Positions 16,823 through 26,621 are shown, numbered from the stretch's first letter. The stretch: 43,508 nucleotides of DNA from Pseudomonas sp. HMWF021 (GCF_003061005.1 NZ_QAIK01000180.1:1-43508); one strand, 5' to 3'. Notes: generated by a model from the letters alone, not told the origin. Numbers and translations: made by a program.

Positions 16823-17425
16823 ATGATCACGAGTACGCCACTGCCCCCCTGTTCCATTCTGCTCCTGGCAGGCGGACGCGGCCAGCGCATGGGCGGCCAG
16901 GACAAGGGGCTGATCGAATGGCAGGGCGAGCCGTTGATTGCACACTTGCAGCGCAAGGTGCGACCGCTGACCGACGACCTGATAATCTCCTGCAACCGCA
17001 ATCGCGAGCGTTATGCCGCCTACGCCGACCAATTGGTGAGCGATGGACAGAGCGACTTCCCCGGTCCGCTCGCCGGCATCCTCGCCGGTCTCACGGCCGC
17101 CCGCCGGCCACACCTGCTGGTCTTGCCTTGCGATGTGCCGCGAATCGACGCAGCGCTGTTGCAGGACATGCGTGAAACCGCCAGCCAGTTTCCTGAAAAA
17201 CCTTTAATGTTGCGTCACGACGACCACTGGGAACCCCTGCTTTGCGTGATCCCCGTCGCGCTTCTGCCCACGTTCGAGGACGCCTGGAACGCCGGTGAAC
17301 GCAGCCCTGGCCGGATCATGCGCAATCTCGGTGCGACTGCCCTGCAATGTCCGGACAATGACCCGCGACTGGCCAACCTGAACACCCCCGAACTGTTAAA
17401 TGCGCATAACACTGTGTCAGACTGA
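16823..17425 (+). CDS. mobA: Molybdenum cofactor guanylyltransferase MobA
   Basis: The 200-residue nucleotidyltransferase links GMP to molybdenum cofactor to give the guanine dinucleotide form. The signature [20 protein letters not shown] is at residues 13-32, followed by [15 protein letters not shown], the metal-binding LPCDVPRID, and a C-terminal [13 protein letters not shown] lies upstream of ATG 16823. With moaB and moeA it forms a divergent cofactor cluster. Confidence 0.95.
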   Translation: MITSTPLPPCSILLLAGGRGQRMGGQDKGLIEWQGEPLIAHLQRKVRPLTDDLIISCNRNRERYAAYADQLVSDGQSDFPGPLAGILAGLTAARRPHLLVLPCDVPRIDAALLQDMRETASQFPEKPLMLRHDDHWEPLLCVIPVALLPTFEDAWNAGERSPGRIMRNLGATALQCPDNDPRLANLNTPELLNAHNTVSD

Positions 17426-17503
17426 CAGCATTCAAGGAACTCTCACGCCTTGTATACGTCTCAAGCTCAGTAACCAAAAGTATTCCCATTCGGAGACACA
17501 CCC

Positions 17504-17725
17504 ATGACTCAACGGACCCTCGCCACTTTCATGCTCGCACTGGGCCTGGCAACCCTCGCTGGTTGCTCGTCGCCAACAGTGATCACCTTGAATGACGGTC
17601 GCGAAATCCAGGCCGTCGACACCCCGAAATATGACGAAGATTCGGGGTTCTATGAGTTCAAGCAACTGGACGGCAAAGAGACCCGCATCAACAAGGATCA
17701 GGTTCGTACCGTTAAAGAGCTGTAA
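17504..17725 (+). CDS. YgdI/YgdR family small lipoprotein
   Basis: The protein is 73 residues long. A signal peptide (MTQRTLATFMLALGLATLAG) ends in the lipobox LAGC at residues 18-21, so the mature protein is lipid-anchored. The rest is one DUF903 domain (VITLNDGREIQAVDTPKYDE, then FKQLDGKETRINKDQV), an SH3-like barrel of unknown function. GGAGA precedes the ATG and a strong terminator follows, so it is probably a single-gene transcript. Confidence 0.9.
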   Translation: MTQRTLATFMLALGLATLAGCSSPTVITLNDGREIQAVDTPKYDEDSGFYEFKQLDGKETRINKDQVRTVKEL

Positions 17726-17747
17726 GCTCCAGGTCGACACCGGATAC

Positions 17748-17777
17748 GAAAAAGCCCGCATTCATGCGGGCTTTTTC
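17748..17777. terminator. Rho-independent terminator
   Basis: The stem GAAAAAGCCCGCA pairs with TGCGGGCTTTTTC around a TTCA loop, between the convergent lipoprotein and pseudouridine synthase genes. It can serve both. Confidence 0.92.
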
Positions 17778-17801
17778 ATGGGCGCTGGAAAATCAGTGGC
17801 G

Positions 17802-18692
17802 TCACCACTGCAAGGTGATCCTGCTCTCGAACTCGCGTTGCTCACCGGTCACCGGGTCGATAAACCGCAGCCCCTGCGCCAGCAGCTTCAGCGGATTGGC
17901 GTAGTCGTCCTCGACGTCTTTCAACACGTCCGGATAAAACGGATCGTTGCAGATACTCGCCCCCAGCGCGGTCATGTGCACCCGCAACTGGTGTTTCTTG
18001 CCAGTCACCGGGTACAGGCCGTAGCGCCAAAGATCGCCGTTCTTCTCCCGGACTTCCACAGCGGTTTCGGTATTGGCAACCCCCGGCCCTTCCTGCATGC
18101 GGAAGAACGGTTCGCCGTCGATCAGACGACTTTTGTGTACCAAGGGAAACTCCAGATCCGGCAGCGCACGGGCGATCGCCTCATAGCGTTTGTCGATCTG
18201 CCGGGTCGGAAACAGCGACTGATAAGCCGAACGGGTTTGTGGGTTGGCCGAGAAGATCACCAGCCCGGCGGTGTGCCGGTCGATGCGGTGCAATGGCACC
18301 AGATGCGGATTATCGAGGCGACGGATCAGGCGACGCAGTAACGTCTGCTCGACGTACTCACCGGCTGGCGTGACCGGCAGAAAATGCGGTTTGTCCGCCA
18401 CCACCAGATGCTCATCCGCATACAGAATCGACTCAAGCACCGGAATCGGCTTCTCATCTGGCACTTCACGGAAGTAGTGAATGCGCAGGCCTTCCTTGTA
18501 CGGCAGATCCACCGCGATCGGCTGGCCCTGACCGTCCAGCACCCGCCCTCGGGCGATCCGGTCCAGCCACTGCTCGCGACTGATTGCGCGGAAATGCTGA
18601 CACAGGCAATCGAGCACGGTCGGCCATGTGCCAGGCGGCAAGTAAAGGGTGCTGGCCTGATTCTGTGCAGCAGAAAATGATGGAGTGGACAT
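17802..18692 (-). CDS. RluA-family pseudouridine synthase
   Basis: The 296-residue protein has the RluA catalytic motif PLHRIDRHTAGLVIFS with the catalytic Asp138, preceded by LVVADKPHFLPVTPAG and followed by KRYEAIARALPD and a late GKKHQLRVHM. An N-terminal part of about 85 residues (EQWLDRIARGRVLDGQG) looks like an S4-type RNA-binding segment. The RNA target is not clear; it is related to the RluA/TruC group. Start is uncertain: neither ATG 18692 nor ATG 18725 has a good ribosome binding site; 18692 gives the more usual N terminus. Confidence 0.86.
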   Translation of the reverse strand: MSTPSFSAAQNQASTLYLPPGTWPTVLDCLCQHFRAISREQWLDRIARGRVLDGQGQPIAVDLPYKEGLRIHYFREVPDEKPIPVLESILYADEHLVVADKPHFLPVTPAGEYVEQTLLRRLIRRLDNPHLVPLHRIDRHTAGLVIFSANPQTRSAYQSLFPTRQIDKRYEAIARALPDLEFPLVHKSRLIDGEPFFRMQEGPGVANTETAVEVREKNGDLWRYGLYPVTGKKHQLRVHMTALGASICNDPFYPDVLKDVEDDYANPLKLLAQGLRFIDPVTGEQREFESRITLQW

Positions 18693-18773
18693 ACGGAAAT
18701 TCGAACCCTCGATGCAGGCCGGCATTATCCAACACTGAGCGAGGCGAACCTAGCGCAGAATCTGCCGCCCGAT

Positions 18774-19091
18774 TCAGGCCGGTACAGACTTGAGTGCAGC
18801 GGCTTCGGTGAACTCCTTCAGCCAGCGCAGCACATCGACCGCCTCCCAGCGCCCCGGGTCATACAAGGCGTACAACAGGCCCTGATAGCCGACCACGTCC
18901 AGCTGTTTGTGATAACCGGCGCGCTGGAACAGCGCTTCGATCTCGGCAAAACAGGTGTTGAAATGCAGTTTGTTGAACGGCGTCTTGCCCTCCGTGACCA
19001 GCCCGTCCAGACGCAACTCGAGGACCGCCTCGCGCACCACGTCAACCGACATCCGGTTCACGCTGTTCTTCAACTGTTCGACATTGACCAC
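18774..19091 (-). CDS. Conserved hypothetical protein, 105 residues
   Basis: I do not recognise the family. The sequence starts MVNVEQLKNSVNRMSVDVVR and is mixed helical, with one Cys (HFNTCFAEIEALFQRAGYHK) and a C-terminal DVLRWLKEFTEAAALKS; it has no signal peptide or membrane segment. The start is GTG at 19091 with GAGG nine bases upstream. Coding character fits the neighbouring genes. It stands alone between the pseudouridine synthase and a glutaredoxin-like gene, all on the minus strand. Confidence 0.75.
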   Translation of the reverse strand: MVNVEQLKNSVNRMSVDVVREAVLELRLDGLVTEGKTPFNKLHFNTCFAEIEALFQRAGYHKQLDVVGYQGLLYALYDPGRWEAVDVLRWLKEFTEAAALKSVPA

Positions 19092-19236
19092 GGTTCGTCC
19101 CTCTGACTGCCGGATTCACCTGCTCAAGTCATCAAAAGCAGCAGGCCAACCCAATTACTGTATGCGCATACAGTAAACGAATAATCCGCAGAGTGCCAAC
19201 GGGAGGATGGCCGCTCACGACCAGTGGATGACCCAT

Positions 19237-19473
19237 TCAGCGCAGGAAGGCCACGACCTGATCGGCACTGAAAGGCCAGCTCAGCTCCGCGCCGGTGTCA
19301 ATTCGACGCAGTACCGGAATCCGCAGGCTGTAAGCCTCGAACCAGGATTCATCGTCAGCAATATCCACCAGTTCCACCAGCAGGCCGTGCTCGACAAACG
19401 GCATCAACTCGGCTTCTGCCACCTCGCACAGATGGCATCCCAAGGTGCCGAACAACTGACATTCAGGAAGCAT
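19237..19473 (-). CDS. Glutaredoxin-like protein (DUF836)
   Basis: The 78-residue thioredoxin-fold protein has a CxxC motif (GTLGCHLCEVAEAEL, residues 13-16) and the conserved cis-Pro region LRIPVLRRIDTG. This size and motif match the DUF836 glutaredoxin family, of unknown redox partner. It ends RQ-type short at FSADQVVAFLR, which is usual for the family. Confidence 0.88.
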   Translation of the reverse strand: MLPECQLFGTLGCHLCEVAEAELMPFVEHGLLVELVDIADDESWFEAYSLRIPVLRRIDTGAELSWPFSADQVVAFLR

Positions 19474-19674
19474 GATCGCTCAACCGGAAAAATGAGCACT
19501 CATTCTAGGCCTGCCTCGAAAACCCGTCGAGCCACGGCAGCCCACAGGCCCTTGCATGGCAACGAGCATGCAAAACCCTGACGCAAATCAGCCCGCAAAA
19601 AACCCAGTCAGGCGATGCTCCCGGACTTTTTGCCTCTACGCTTGAGAAGCCTGAACCTGACATCGGAGTGCCTT

Positions 19675-21387
19675 GTGTTTGCCAACCTGTTGATCATCCT
19701 CGCCTCATCCCTGGTGATGATTGCCCTGTTCCGCCGCCTGCGCCTGCCGCCGGTGCTGGGCTATCTCTGTGTGGGCCTGATGGTGGGACCGACCGCATTC
19801 AACTGGGTCAACGAGAGCGAACACCTGCCCGACGTGGCCGAGCTGGGGGTAGTGTTTCTGCTGTTCTCGCTGGGTCTGGAGTTTTCCCTGTCGAAAATGA
19901 TCGCGCTGCGCAAAGTGGTGTTTCGCCTGGGCAGCCAGCAAGTGTTGCTCAGCACCGGATTGCTCGGGCTGGTGCTGATACTGCTGGGCATGCCGCTGGC
20001 CCCGGCCCTGTTGCTTGGCGCCGGGCTGTCGCTGTCGTCGACGGCGATTGTCACCAAGGAGTTGAGCAGCCTGGGCGAAGTGTTCAGCAGTCACGGGCAG
20101 AATGCGGTCGGGGTGTTGCTGTTTCAGGACGTGGTCGCGGTGTTGCTGCTGACCCTGGTGCCGGTGTTCGCCGGCAGCAGCACGCAAGCCTGGTACTGGG
20201 CCTTGCCATTGACGCTGGTGAAGACCGTGGTGCTGTTTTTCGGTCTGTTGCTGGCCAGTCGCTGGTTGTTGCCACGGCTGTTCCATGAAGTGGCTGCCTC
20301 ACGTTCGGCGGAGCTGTTCGTGCTGCTGGCGCTGGTCATTGTGCTGCTCACCGCATGGTTGACCCACCTGCTGGGCCTGTCCCCTGCCCTCGGTGCTTTT
20401 CTGGCCGGGATGCTGCTGGGCGAGAGCCACTATCGCCATCAGATCGAAGCCGACATCCGGCCCTTTCGCGACATCCTGCTCGGGGTGTTTTTCGTCAGCA
20501 TCGGCATGCTGATCGACCTGCAACTGTTCGTCAGTCACAGCTTGCTGATTCTCGGCCTGACCCTTGGTCTGATGCTGATCAAAGGCATTGTCGTCGCGCT
20601 GTTGGTGAAGTGGCGCGGCAGCGATCACGAAACGGCCTGGCGCAGCGGCCTGGCCTTGGCGCAGGGCGGGGAATTCTGCTTCGCGTTGATGGCGCAGATG
20701 CAGCAAAACCGCATGTTGCCTGACGAGTTGGGCGCCCTGCTGCTCGCGGCCACCTTCTGTTCGATGCTGCTGACGCCACTGCTGTTGCGCGCCGCGCCAC
20801 GCATTGCCGCAAGCCTGCATCGCAAGCCGAACCAGGAGGCGCAAATCGAGGAAATCAGCGCCCTCAACGCCGGGCTGAATCAACACGTGGTGATCTGCGG
20901 CTACGGCCGTGTCGGCCAATCCATCGGCCGTTTCATGCGCAATGCCAGCCAACCTTACATCGCTCTGGATAATGATCCGGTGCGCGTGCAGGAAGCCGCT
21001 TGCAGCGAAAGCGATGTGCATTACGGCGATTCCTCACGAGGCGATTTGCTGACGGCGGTCGGGTTGTTGCGCGCCAGATTGCTGGTGATCGCCGTGGATC
21101 AGAGCGATGTCAGCCTGCGGATTCTCAAGGAAGCGCGCCGGCTCAATATGCACATCCCGATTCTGGTACGAACCCGCGACGACAGCCAATGGGCCGAACT
21201 CAAGGCCGCCGGCGCCACCGAAGTGGTGCCGGAGCTGTTGGAATCGAGCCTGATGCTCGCCTCCCACGCGCTGATCATGCTCGGCTTGCCGGCCCATCAG
21301 GTGCAGGAAAAAATCGATCAGGTGCGCATCGACCGTTATCGCCTGCTGCACGGTTTCTACCCTGGCGCCGAAGACCAGGAAGCTTAA
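19675..21387 (+). CDS. CPA2-family monovalent cation:proton antiporter (KefB/KefC-like)
   Basis: The 570-residue protein has about a dozen hydrophobic segments in residues 1-375, with RLPPVLGYLCVGLMVGPTAF and LGAFLAGMLLGESHYRHQIE typical of Kef/Na+-H+ exchangers. A cytoplasmic TrkA-N (RCK) domain follows at about 400-520 (HVVICGYGRVGQSIGRFM), which binds nucleotide and gates the channel. It should exchange K+ or Na+ for protons. GTG 19675 is chosen since GGAG is six bases upstream and the membrane region starts at once; the frame is open back to 19615. Its stop overlaps the convergent transporter gene by four bases. Confidence 0.9.
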   Translation: MFANLLIILASSLVMIALFRRLRLPPVLGYLCVGLMVGPTAFNWVNESEHLPDVAELGVVFLLFSLGLEFSLSKMIALRKVVFRLGSQQVLLSTGLLGLVLILLGMPLAPALLLGAGLSLSSTAIVTKELSSLGEVFSSHGQNAVGVLLFQDVVAVLLLTLVPVFAGSSTQAWYWALPLTLVKTVVLFFGLLLASRWLLPRLFHEVAASRSAELFVLLALVIVLLTAWLTHLLGLSPALGAFLAGMLLGESHYRHQIEADIRPFRDILLGVFFVSIGMLIDLQLFVSHSLLILGLTLGLMLIKGIVVALLVKWRGSDHETAWRSGLALAQGGEFCFALMAQMQQNRMLPDELGALLLAATFCSMLLTPLLLRAAPRIAASLHRKPNQEAQIEEISALNAGLNQHVVICGYGRVGQSIGRFMRNASQPYIALDNDPVRVQEAACSESDVHYGDSSRGDLLTAVGLLRARLLVIAVDQSDVSLRILKEARRLNMHIPILVRTRDDSQWAELKAAGATEVVPELLESSLMLASHALIMLGLPAHQVQEKIDQVRIDRYRLLHGFYPGAEDQEA

Positions 21388-22592
21388 TCCTGACTCACCG
21401 CGCCGATCTTGTGCAGCGACAGGTCGGCGCCGTAATACTCTTGCTCCTGACTCAGGCGCAGGCCGTGCAACGCTTTGATCACGCCGTATACGGCAAAACC
21501 ACCCAGCAACGCCACCAGCACTCCGAGCGCAGTGCCGATCAACTGGCTGATCAGGCTGACACCGCCGAGGCCACCCAGCGCAGTCTGGCCGAAGATGCCG
21601 CAGGCAATGCCGCCCCACACACCGCACAAACCGTGCAGCGGCCAGACGCCGAGCACATCATCGATACGCCATTTGACTTGTGCTGCGGTAAAGCACCAGA
21701 CAAACAGCGCGCCGGCAATCGCGCCGGTCACCAGGGCACCGACCGGATGCATCAGATCGGAACCGGCGCAGATCGCCACCAGCCCGGCCAGCGGGCCGTT
21801 GTGCAGGAAGCCCGGGTCATTGCGCCCGACAATCAACGCCGCCACCGTGCCACCGACCATGGCCATCAACGAGTTGACCGCCACCAGCCCGCTGACGCCC
21901 TGCAAGGTCTGCGCGCTCATCACGTTGAAGCCGAACCAGCCGACAATCAGAATCCACGAACCCAGCGCCAGAAACGGAATGCTCGACGGCGCGAACGCCA
22001 CCAGACGCCCGTCGCGATAACGCCCGTTGCGCGGACCGAGCAGCAGCACCGCCGCCAGCGCCAGCCAGCCGCCCATGGCGTGCACCACCACCGAACCTGC
22101 GAAGTCATGGAACGCCGCGCCAAAGCGTGCCGTCAGCCAGGCTTGCAGACCGAAGTTGCCATTCCAGATCATGCCCTCGAAAAACGGGTAGATGAACGCC
22201 ACGATCAGCGCCGTCGCACACAATTGCGGAACGAACCGAGCGCGCTCGGCAATGCCGCCGGAGATGATCGCCGGGATCGCTGCGGCAAAGGTCAGCAGAA
22301 AGAAAAACTTCACCAGCCCATAACCGTGATCAGCACTCAGCACCGCCGCCGGTTGCATGAAGGTCACCCCGTAGGAGATCCAATAGCCTATAAAGAAATA
22401 GGCCAGAGTCGAAACGGCAAAGTCGCTGAGAATTTTCGACAGCGCATTGACCTGGTTTTTCTGGCGAACCGTGCCGACTTCAAGGAAGGCGAAACCGGCG
22501 TGCATCGCCAGCACCATCACCGCACCGATCAGAATGAACAACGTGTTGGAGCTGTGAACCAGCGTGTCCACAGCGCTTTGCAGATTTTCCAT
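21384..22592 (-). CDS. amt: Ammonium transporter (Amt family)
   Basis: The 402-residue protein has about 11 membrane spans. It carries the Amt signature DFAGSVVVHAMGGWLALA, an AGFAFLEVGTVRQKN segment near the start, and WPLHGLCGVWGGIACGIFG with the second pore His. It should conduct ammonium into the cell. There is no cleavable signal peptide; the protein starts MENLQSAVDTLVHSSN. The frame is open upstream to 22859, but that part has Cys-rich, non-coding composition. No glnK gene is adjacent, unlike the usual glnK-amtB pair, so this may be a second Amt paralogue. Confidence 0.9.
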   Translation of the reverse strand: MENLQSAVDTLVHSSNTLFILIGAVMVLAMHAGFAFLEVGTVRQKNQVNALSKILSDFAVSTLAYFFIGYWISYGVTFMQPAAVLSADHGYGLVKFFFLLTFAAAIPAIISGGIAERARFVPQLCATALIVAFIYPFFEGMIWNGNFGLQAWLTARFGAAFHDFAGSVVVHAMGGWLALAAVLLLGPRNGRYRDGRLVAFAPSSIPFLALGSWILIVGWFGFNVMSAQTLQGVSGLVAVNSLMAMVGGTVAALIVGRNDPGFLHNGPLAGLVAICAGSDLMHPVGALVTGAIAGALFVWCFTAAQVKWRIDDVLGVWPLHGLCGVWGGIACGIFGQTALGGLGGVSLISQLIGTALGVLVALLGGFAVYGVIKALHGLRLSQEQEYYGADLSLHKIGAVSQD

Positions 22593-22897
22593 AAAGAGGC
22601 AGACCTGAAGGCTAAAAAGGCACCAAAGCGGTTCGCGCGAACAATTCATGCACCAAGTTGCGCCCCGTCCGCCCCCGCACTGCAACTGCGACGAACCGAT
22701 TTGGCGCACATGGTTGATGTCCTGACACGAACCAGGATTATTTGAGTTAAGGTTTTGCTGCATGCACGCCCGCCAACAGCGCACGGCGGCAGCAGGACGC
22801 ACCACGACATAGCAAAAGCTGTACCAGTCATTTGTACTGAACCTTCGCGCAAGGCTCATACTCGAACGCTTCAGATGTCACTTACGGAGATCCACCC

Positions 22898-23212
22898 ATG
22901 GCCAGCATCAAGGCAAAGACTGCTCAAGAAATCCTCATGAACGACTTCCAGACCCTGGTCGCCGACACCGAAAGGTTGCTCGAGCACACCGCCACTCTGG
23001 CAGGCGATCAGGCCGATGAATTGCGCGAACAGATCCACGACAGCCTGCTGCGCGCACGGGAAACCCTGAAGCTTACCGAAGACACGATCCGCGACCGTGG
23101 CCAGGCTGCAGTGGCCGCCACCGAAGACTACGTGTCGGCCAACCCTTGGCAGTCGGTGGGTATCGCCGCCGGTGTAGGTTTTCTGATTGGCCTGCTGGCC
23201 ACCCGGCGCTGA
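22898..23212 (+). CDS. DUF883 family protein (ElaB/YqjD-like)
   Basis: The 104-residue protein has a long amphipathic helical region (residues 12-75, DFQTLVADTERLLEHTA onward) and one C-terminal membrane span (VGIAAGVGFLIGLLATRR). In E. coli the ElaB/YqjD/YgaM proteins anchor to the inner membrane by this tail and bind ribosomes in stationary phase. ACGGAG lies before the ATG. It heads a three-gene operon matching E. coli yqjD-yqjE-yqjK. Confidence 0.9.
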   Translation: MASIKAKTAQEILMNDFQTLVADTERLLEHTATLAGDQADELREQIHDSLLRARETLKLTEDTIRDRGQAAVAATEDYVSANPWQSVGIAAGVGFLIGLLATRR

Positions 23213-23214
23213 TC

Positions 23215-23601
23215 ATGTCGATCGGCGAACATGGCCCGGCGTCGGGCACTGCATCTTCCACGCGGCGTCTGGGCGCCGCAGTCCTTGGCTTGCTGCACAG
23301 TCATGTCGAGTTGTTCGGCATTGAGTTGCAAGAGCAGAAGGCACGCACCGTCAGCCTGTTGCTGTTCGCAGGGCTGGCACTGGTGTTTGCGCTGCTGTTG
23401 CTGGTCGGTCTGTCGACTCTGGTGCTGATCGTGTTCTGGGACACCTACCGTCTGGCCGCGATCATCGGCCTGTGCGTGTTCTACACCCTGGCGGCCGCCT
23501 TCTGTGGATTGCGCCTGAAGGCAGCGGTCTTCGATGAATCCTCGCCCTTCCATGGCACCCTGGAAGAGCTGGCTAACGACCGGGAGCGCCTGCTGCCATG
23601 A
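23215..23601 (+). CDS. Phage holin family III-type membrane protein (YqjE-like)
   Basis: The 128-residue protein has two strong membrane spans (residues about 44-70 and 80-103) between charged ends, matching the DUF1469/YqjE family. Despite the holin-family name, these are housekeeping membrane proteins next to yqjD. ATG 23215 follows the yqjD-like stop by two bases; the frame open upstream to 23146 lies inside the previous gene. Overlaps the next gene by four bases. Confidence 0.85.
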   Translation: MSIGEHGPASGTASSTRRLGAAVLGLLHSHVELFGIELQEQKARTVSLLLFAGLALVFALLLLVGLSTLVLIVFWDTYRLAAIIGLCVFYTLAAAFCGLRLKAAVFDESSPFHGTLEELANDRERLLP

Positions 23602-23936
23602 GCCTGCCTGAACTGCCACATAACAGCTCGCGTCGGGAAATGCGCAAGGCCTTGATCCGCTTGCGCATGGAAATGCACCGTCAGGAAATTCGCCATGAAA
23701 CCGGTCAGGTGCTGGCGCCGTTGCATCGTATGCGCGGCATGACCCAGAACCTGCAAGGCGGCTTCGGCGTCAAACATGCGCCGCTGTGGGGGATGGCGGC
23801 GGTGACGTTGCTGGGCTTTCTGACCGGCAAAGGAGCCAAGAGCGGTGGTGTTGGCGGTTTGACCCGTCTGATCCGCCTGGGCACAAGCCTTGGTCCCTTG
23901 ATCAAACTGGTCATGCAAAGCTCGCCCAAACGCTGA
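23598..23936 (+). CDS. Hypothetical protein, third gene of the yqjDE-like operon
   Basis: This is a 112-residue basic protein with an N-terminal helix rich in Arg (SRREMRKALIRLRMEMHR) and one weak hydrophobic segment (WGMAAVTLLGFLTG), then a Gly/Leu-rich tail. It holds the place of E. coli yqjK but the sequence match is too loose to be sure. The start overlaps the previous stop (ATGA), so the three genes are translated together. Confidence 0.78.
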   Translation: MSLPELPHNSSRREMRKALIRLRMEMHRQEIRHETGQVLAPLHRMRGMTQNLQGGFGVKHAPLWGMAAVTLLGFLTGKGAKSGGVGGLTRLIRLGTSLGPLIKLVMQSSPKR

Positions 23937-23970
23937 GCCCACGCTTCTGGCTGCATTCTTGCAATATCCG

Positions 23971-24006
23971 CGGGATTGAATCTGCTTATCTGCAGATTCA
24001 ATCCCG
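23971..24006. terminator. Perfect 15-bp inverted repeat between the yqj-like operon and the EAL gene
   Basis: The arms CGGGATTGAATCTGC and GCAGATTCAATCCCG enclose a six-base loop. No T run follows. It starts 35 bases after the last yqj-like stop and ends 54 bases before the EAL start. A partial third copy (CGGGATTGAACCCG) begins at about 24022. Confidence 0.65.
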
Positions 24007-24060
24007 TGCGCCTGTCCGCCGGACGGGATTGAACCCGAACCCGCCCACTAAGGAGGCCCC

Positions 24061-25224
24061 GTGATCGACGGGCAACCGCTCGCCTGCTTCCAGCCCTTCA
24101 TCGATACCGCCACGGGGCGGATTGCCGGCGTCGAAGCCTTGGGTCGTCTGCGTCAGGCCGATGGCCAACTGAACTCGGTCGGGCCGTTGTTCGCTGACCC
24201 ACGCACACCCGCCGTTGCCCTGCGCCGTCTCGATCGCCAGATTCGCGACAATGCCCTGAGCCGCTTGCAGGAAGCCCCGCACGACTGGTTCCTGAGCCTG
24301 AACATGTCGCCGCGCTGGATCAGCCGACTGCGCAGCGATCAGGCTTTGCCCAGCCTCCAGCAGATGACGCGACACGGCGTCGATCCGCGACGCATCGTGT
24401 TCGAGATCACCGAACTGGGCGGTAATGGCCAGCGTCTGGCTGAAGTGGTGGCGCGTTATCGCCAGGTGGGGGCAAGGATCGCCATCGACGATTTTGGTGC
24501 CGGCTACTCGCATCTCGACCGGGTGCTTGCGCTGCAACCGGACATACTCAAACTCGATATGCGCTTGTTCCAGGCCGCCGCACTCGGCGGCCCCAGCAGC
24601 GATGTGGTCAAGGCGCTGGCGCAGATGGCGGAGAAGACGGGCTGCTGGATCATCGCCGAAGGGGTCGAAACCGAAGCGCAATTGGATTTCGCCCTTGAGT
24701 GCGGCTCGCGCTACGTCCAGTGGTTTCTGTTCGCCCGCGCACAGGAGGCGTTCTATCCCGCTGATGCTTTCGTCCAGCGTTTCGCGAAATTGCGCCAGCG
24801 TTACGTGAATCAGAAACTCGCCGAACACGCACGCCTGATGCAAATGCGCCAGCAACTGGCCGAGCTCATGACGATCCTGCAAGCCTGGGCACAAGCGCAT
24901 GCGCCGTTGAGCGCGCTGCCGCAACCGGGAGCTTTTCCCTGGCTATTGCGCTTCTATCAATGCGATCGGCATGGCACCCAACTGACACCCAATCTTGAAT
25001 GGCGCCCGCATGGCTGGGTTGCCGACAATCGATACCTGGGACACAACTGGTCATGGCGCCCGTACTTCTATCATCTGCTGGCCGAAGGCTGGGAAGAGCG
25101 GCGGCTGACTCTGTCCAGCACATACCGCGATGCGACCAGCAACCAGTACTGCCTGACCGCCGGCCAGTTTTTCGATAACGGCGAGCGCCTGCTGTTGATC
25201 GATATTGACGCGGCCGGGCTGTAG
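24061..25224 (+). CDS. Cyclic di-GMP phosphodiesterase, EAL + YkuI_C-type domain
   Basis: The 387-residue cytoplasmic protein has an EAL domain at about 1-240 and a C-terminal PAS/Cache-like domain (about 265-385) resembling YkuI of Bacillus. Catalytic residues seen: Glu25-Ala26-Leu27, Asn in LNMSP, Glu in FEITE, Asp143-Asp144 in IDDFGAGYS, Lys in LKLDM, Glu200 in AEGVET and Gln in YVQWFLF, so it should be active in breaking c-di-GMP to pGpG. No membrane segment or GGDEF domain is present. Start is GTG with a full AAGGAGG. A dGTPase-like gene follows by 68 bases. Confidence 0.9.
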   Translation: MIDGQPLACFQPFIDTATGRIAGVEALGRLRQADGQLNSVGPLFADPRTPAVALRRLDRQIRDNALSRLQEAPHDWFLSLNMSPRWISRLRSDQALPSLQQMTRHGVDPRRIVFEITELGGNGQRLAEVVARYRQVGARIAIDDFGAGYSHLDRVLALQPDILKLDMRLFQAAALGGPSSDVVKALAQMAEKTGCWIIAEGVETEAQLDFALECGSRYVQWFLFARAQEAFYPADAFVQRFAKLRQRYVNQKLAEHARLMQMRQQLAELMTILQAWAQAHAPLSALPQPGAFPWLLRFYQCDRHGTQLTPNLEWRPHGWVADNRYLGHNWSWRPYFYHLLAEGWEERRLTLSSTYRDATSNQYCLTAGQFFDNGERLLLIDIDAAGL

Positions 25225-25292
25225 TTCCGCTTGCAGCCCGAGGCGCGAACCGGGAAGCTAAGGCACCAGTCACCCGACGGAGAGAATCAGCC

Positions 25293-26621
25293 TTGGATTG
25301 GCAAACCCTGCTCAACCGCGAACGCCTTGGAAAACCGCTGCACAGCCCGCAGGAACTCGGCCGCAGCCCCTTTCACAAAGACCATGACCGCATCATTTTC
25401 TCTGGCGCCTTCCGCCGCCTCGGGCGCAAGACCCAGGTGCATCCGGTGTCGAGCAACGATCACATCCACACGCGCCTGACCCACTCGCTCGAAGTCAGTT
25501 GTGTTGGCCGTTCGCTGGGCATGCGCGTGGGCGAGACCCTGCGCAGCGCCCTGCCCGACTGGTGCGACCCCAGCGATCTGGGCATGGTTGTGCAGTCGGC
25601 CTGTCTGGCCCATGACATCGGCAATCCGCCGTTCGGGCATTCCGGTGAAGACGCGATTCGTCACTGGTTTCAACAGGCCGCCGGGCGCGGCTGGCTCGAC
25701 GGAATGAGCGAGACCGAACGCGGTGACTTCCTCAATTTCGAAGGCAACGCCCAGGGCTTTCGGGTCCTCACTCAGCTTGAGTATCACCAGTTCGATGGCG
25801 GCACCCGACTGACCTACGCCACCCTGGGCACCTATCTCAAGTACCCGTGGACGGCCCGCCACGCCGATTCGCTCGGCTATAAAAAGCACAAGTTCGGCTG
25901 TTACCAGAGCGAACTGCCGCTGCTTGAGCAAATCGCCCACAAGCTCGGCCTGCCGCAACTGGAAGATCAACGCTGGGCTCGGCATCCGTTGGTGTATCTC
26001 ATGGAGGCCGCGGATGACATTTGCTATGCGTTGATCGATCTGGAGGACGGCCTCGAGATGGATTTGCTCGAATACGCCGAGGTCGAGTCGCTGCTGCTCG
26101 GTCTGGTCGGTGACGACTTGCCGGAAACCTACCGCCAGCTCGGACCGCAGGACTCGCGTCGGCGCAAACTGGCCATTCTGCGTGGCAAGGCCATCGAACA
26201 TCTGACCAACGCTGCAGCGCGGGCATTTGTCGAGCAACAGGACGCGTTGCTCTGCGGCACCCTGCACGGCGATCTGGTGGAACATATGCACGGCCCGGCA
26301 AAACGCTGCGTGTTGAACGCCAAGGACATCGCTCGCAAGAAAATCTTCCAGGACAAGCGCAAGACCCTGCACGAGATTGGCGCCTACACCACGCTGGAAA
26401 TCCTCCTGAACGCGTTCTGCGGCGCGGCACTGGAGCAACACAATGGACGCACGCCGTCGTTCAAGAGCCGGCGCATACTCGATCTGCTGGGCAACAACGC
26501 GCCGGATCCCCACGGCCCGCTGCATACATCGTTCCTGCGCATGATCGACTTCATCGCCGGCATGACCGACAGTTACGCCAGCGAAATGGCGCTGGAAATG
26601 ACCGGTCGTTCCAGTCACTGA
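25293..26621 (+). CDS. dGTP triphosphohydrolase-like protein (HD domain)
   Basis: The 442-residue HD-domain hydrolase belongs to the dGTPase group that cleaves dNTPs to nucleoside and triphosphate. Metal ligands are visible as His64 ([10 protein letters not shown]), His107-Asp108 ([18 protein letters not shown]), and a late Asp in [18 protein letters not shown]. Length fits the long (about 440-residue) dGTPase-like family of Pseudomonas. The start codon is TTG at 25293: GGAGAG is eight bases upstream, and the residues after it ([13 protein letters not shown]) match the usual N terminus. There is no ATG earlier. Confidence 0.9.
   Translation: MDWQTLLNRERLGKPLHSPQELGRSPFHKDHDRIIFSGAFRRLGRKTQVHPVSSNDHIHTRLTHSLEVSCVGRSLGMRVGETLRSALPDWCDPSDLGMVVQSACLAHDIGNPPFGHSGEDAIRHWFQQAAGRGWLDGMSETERGDFLNFEGNAQGFRVLTQLEYHQFDGGTRLTYATLGTYLKYPWTARHADSLGYKKHKFGCYQSELPLLEQIAHKLGLPQLEDQRWARHPLVYLMEAADDICYALIDLEDGLEMDLLEYAEVESLLLGLVGDDLPETYRQLGPQDSRRRKLAILRGKAIEHLTNAAARAFVEQQDALLCGTLHGDLVEHMHGPAKRCVLNAKDIARKKIFQDKRKTLHEIGAYTTLEILLNAFCGAALEQHNGRTPSFKSRRILDLLGNNAPDPHGPLHTSFLRMIDFIAGMTDSYASEMALEMTGRSSH

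Noticed and set aside
22593..22740. Possible sigma-54 promoter upstream of the ammonium transporter (TTGG, ten bases, GT on the minus strand)
   Set aside because: The -12 element has GT where sigma-54 requires GC, and no clear NtrC sites flank it.
21000..22745. Open frame of 581 codons on the plus strand across the antiporter and Amt genes
   Set aside because: It is Arg/Gln/His-rich antisense translation of the ammonium transporter with no domain.
23215..23601. Holin-family protein as a sign of a prophage or lysis system
   Set aside because: Together with the DUF883 gene it matches the chromosomal yqjD-yqjE arrangement; no phage genes are present.
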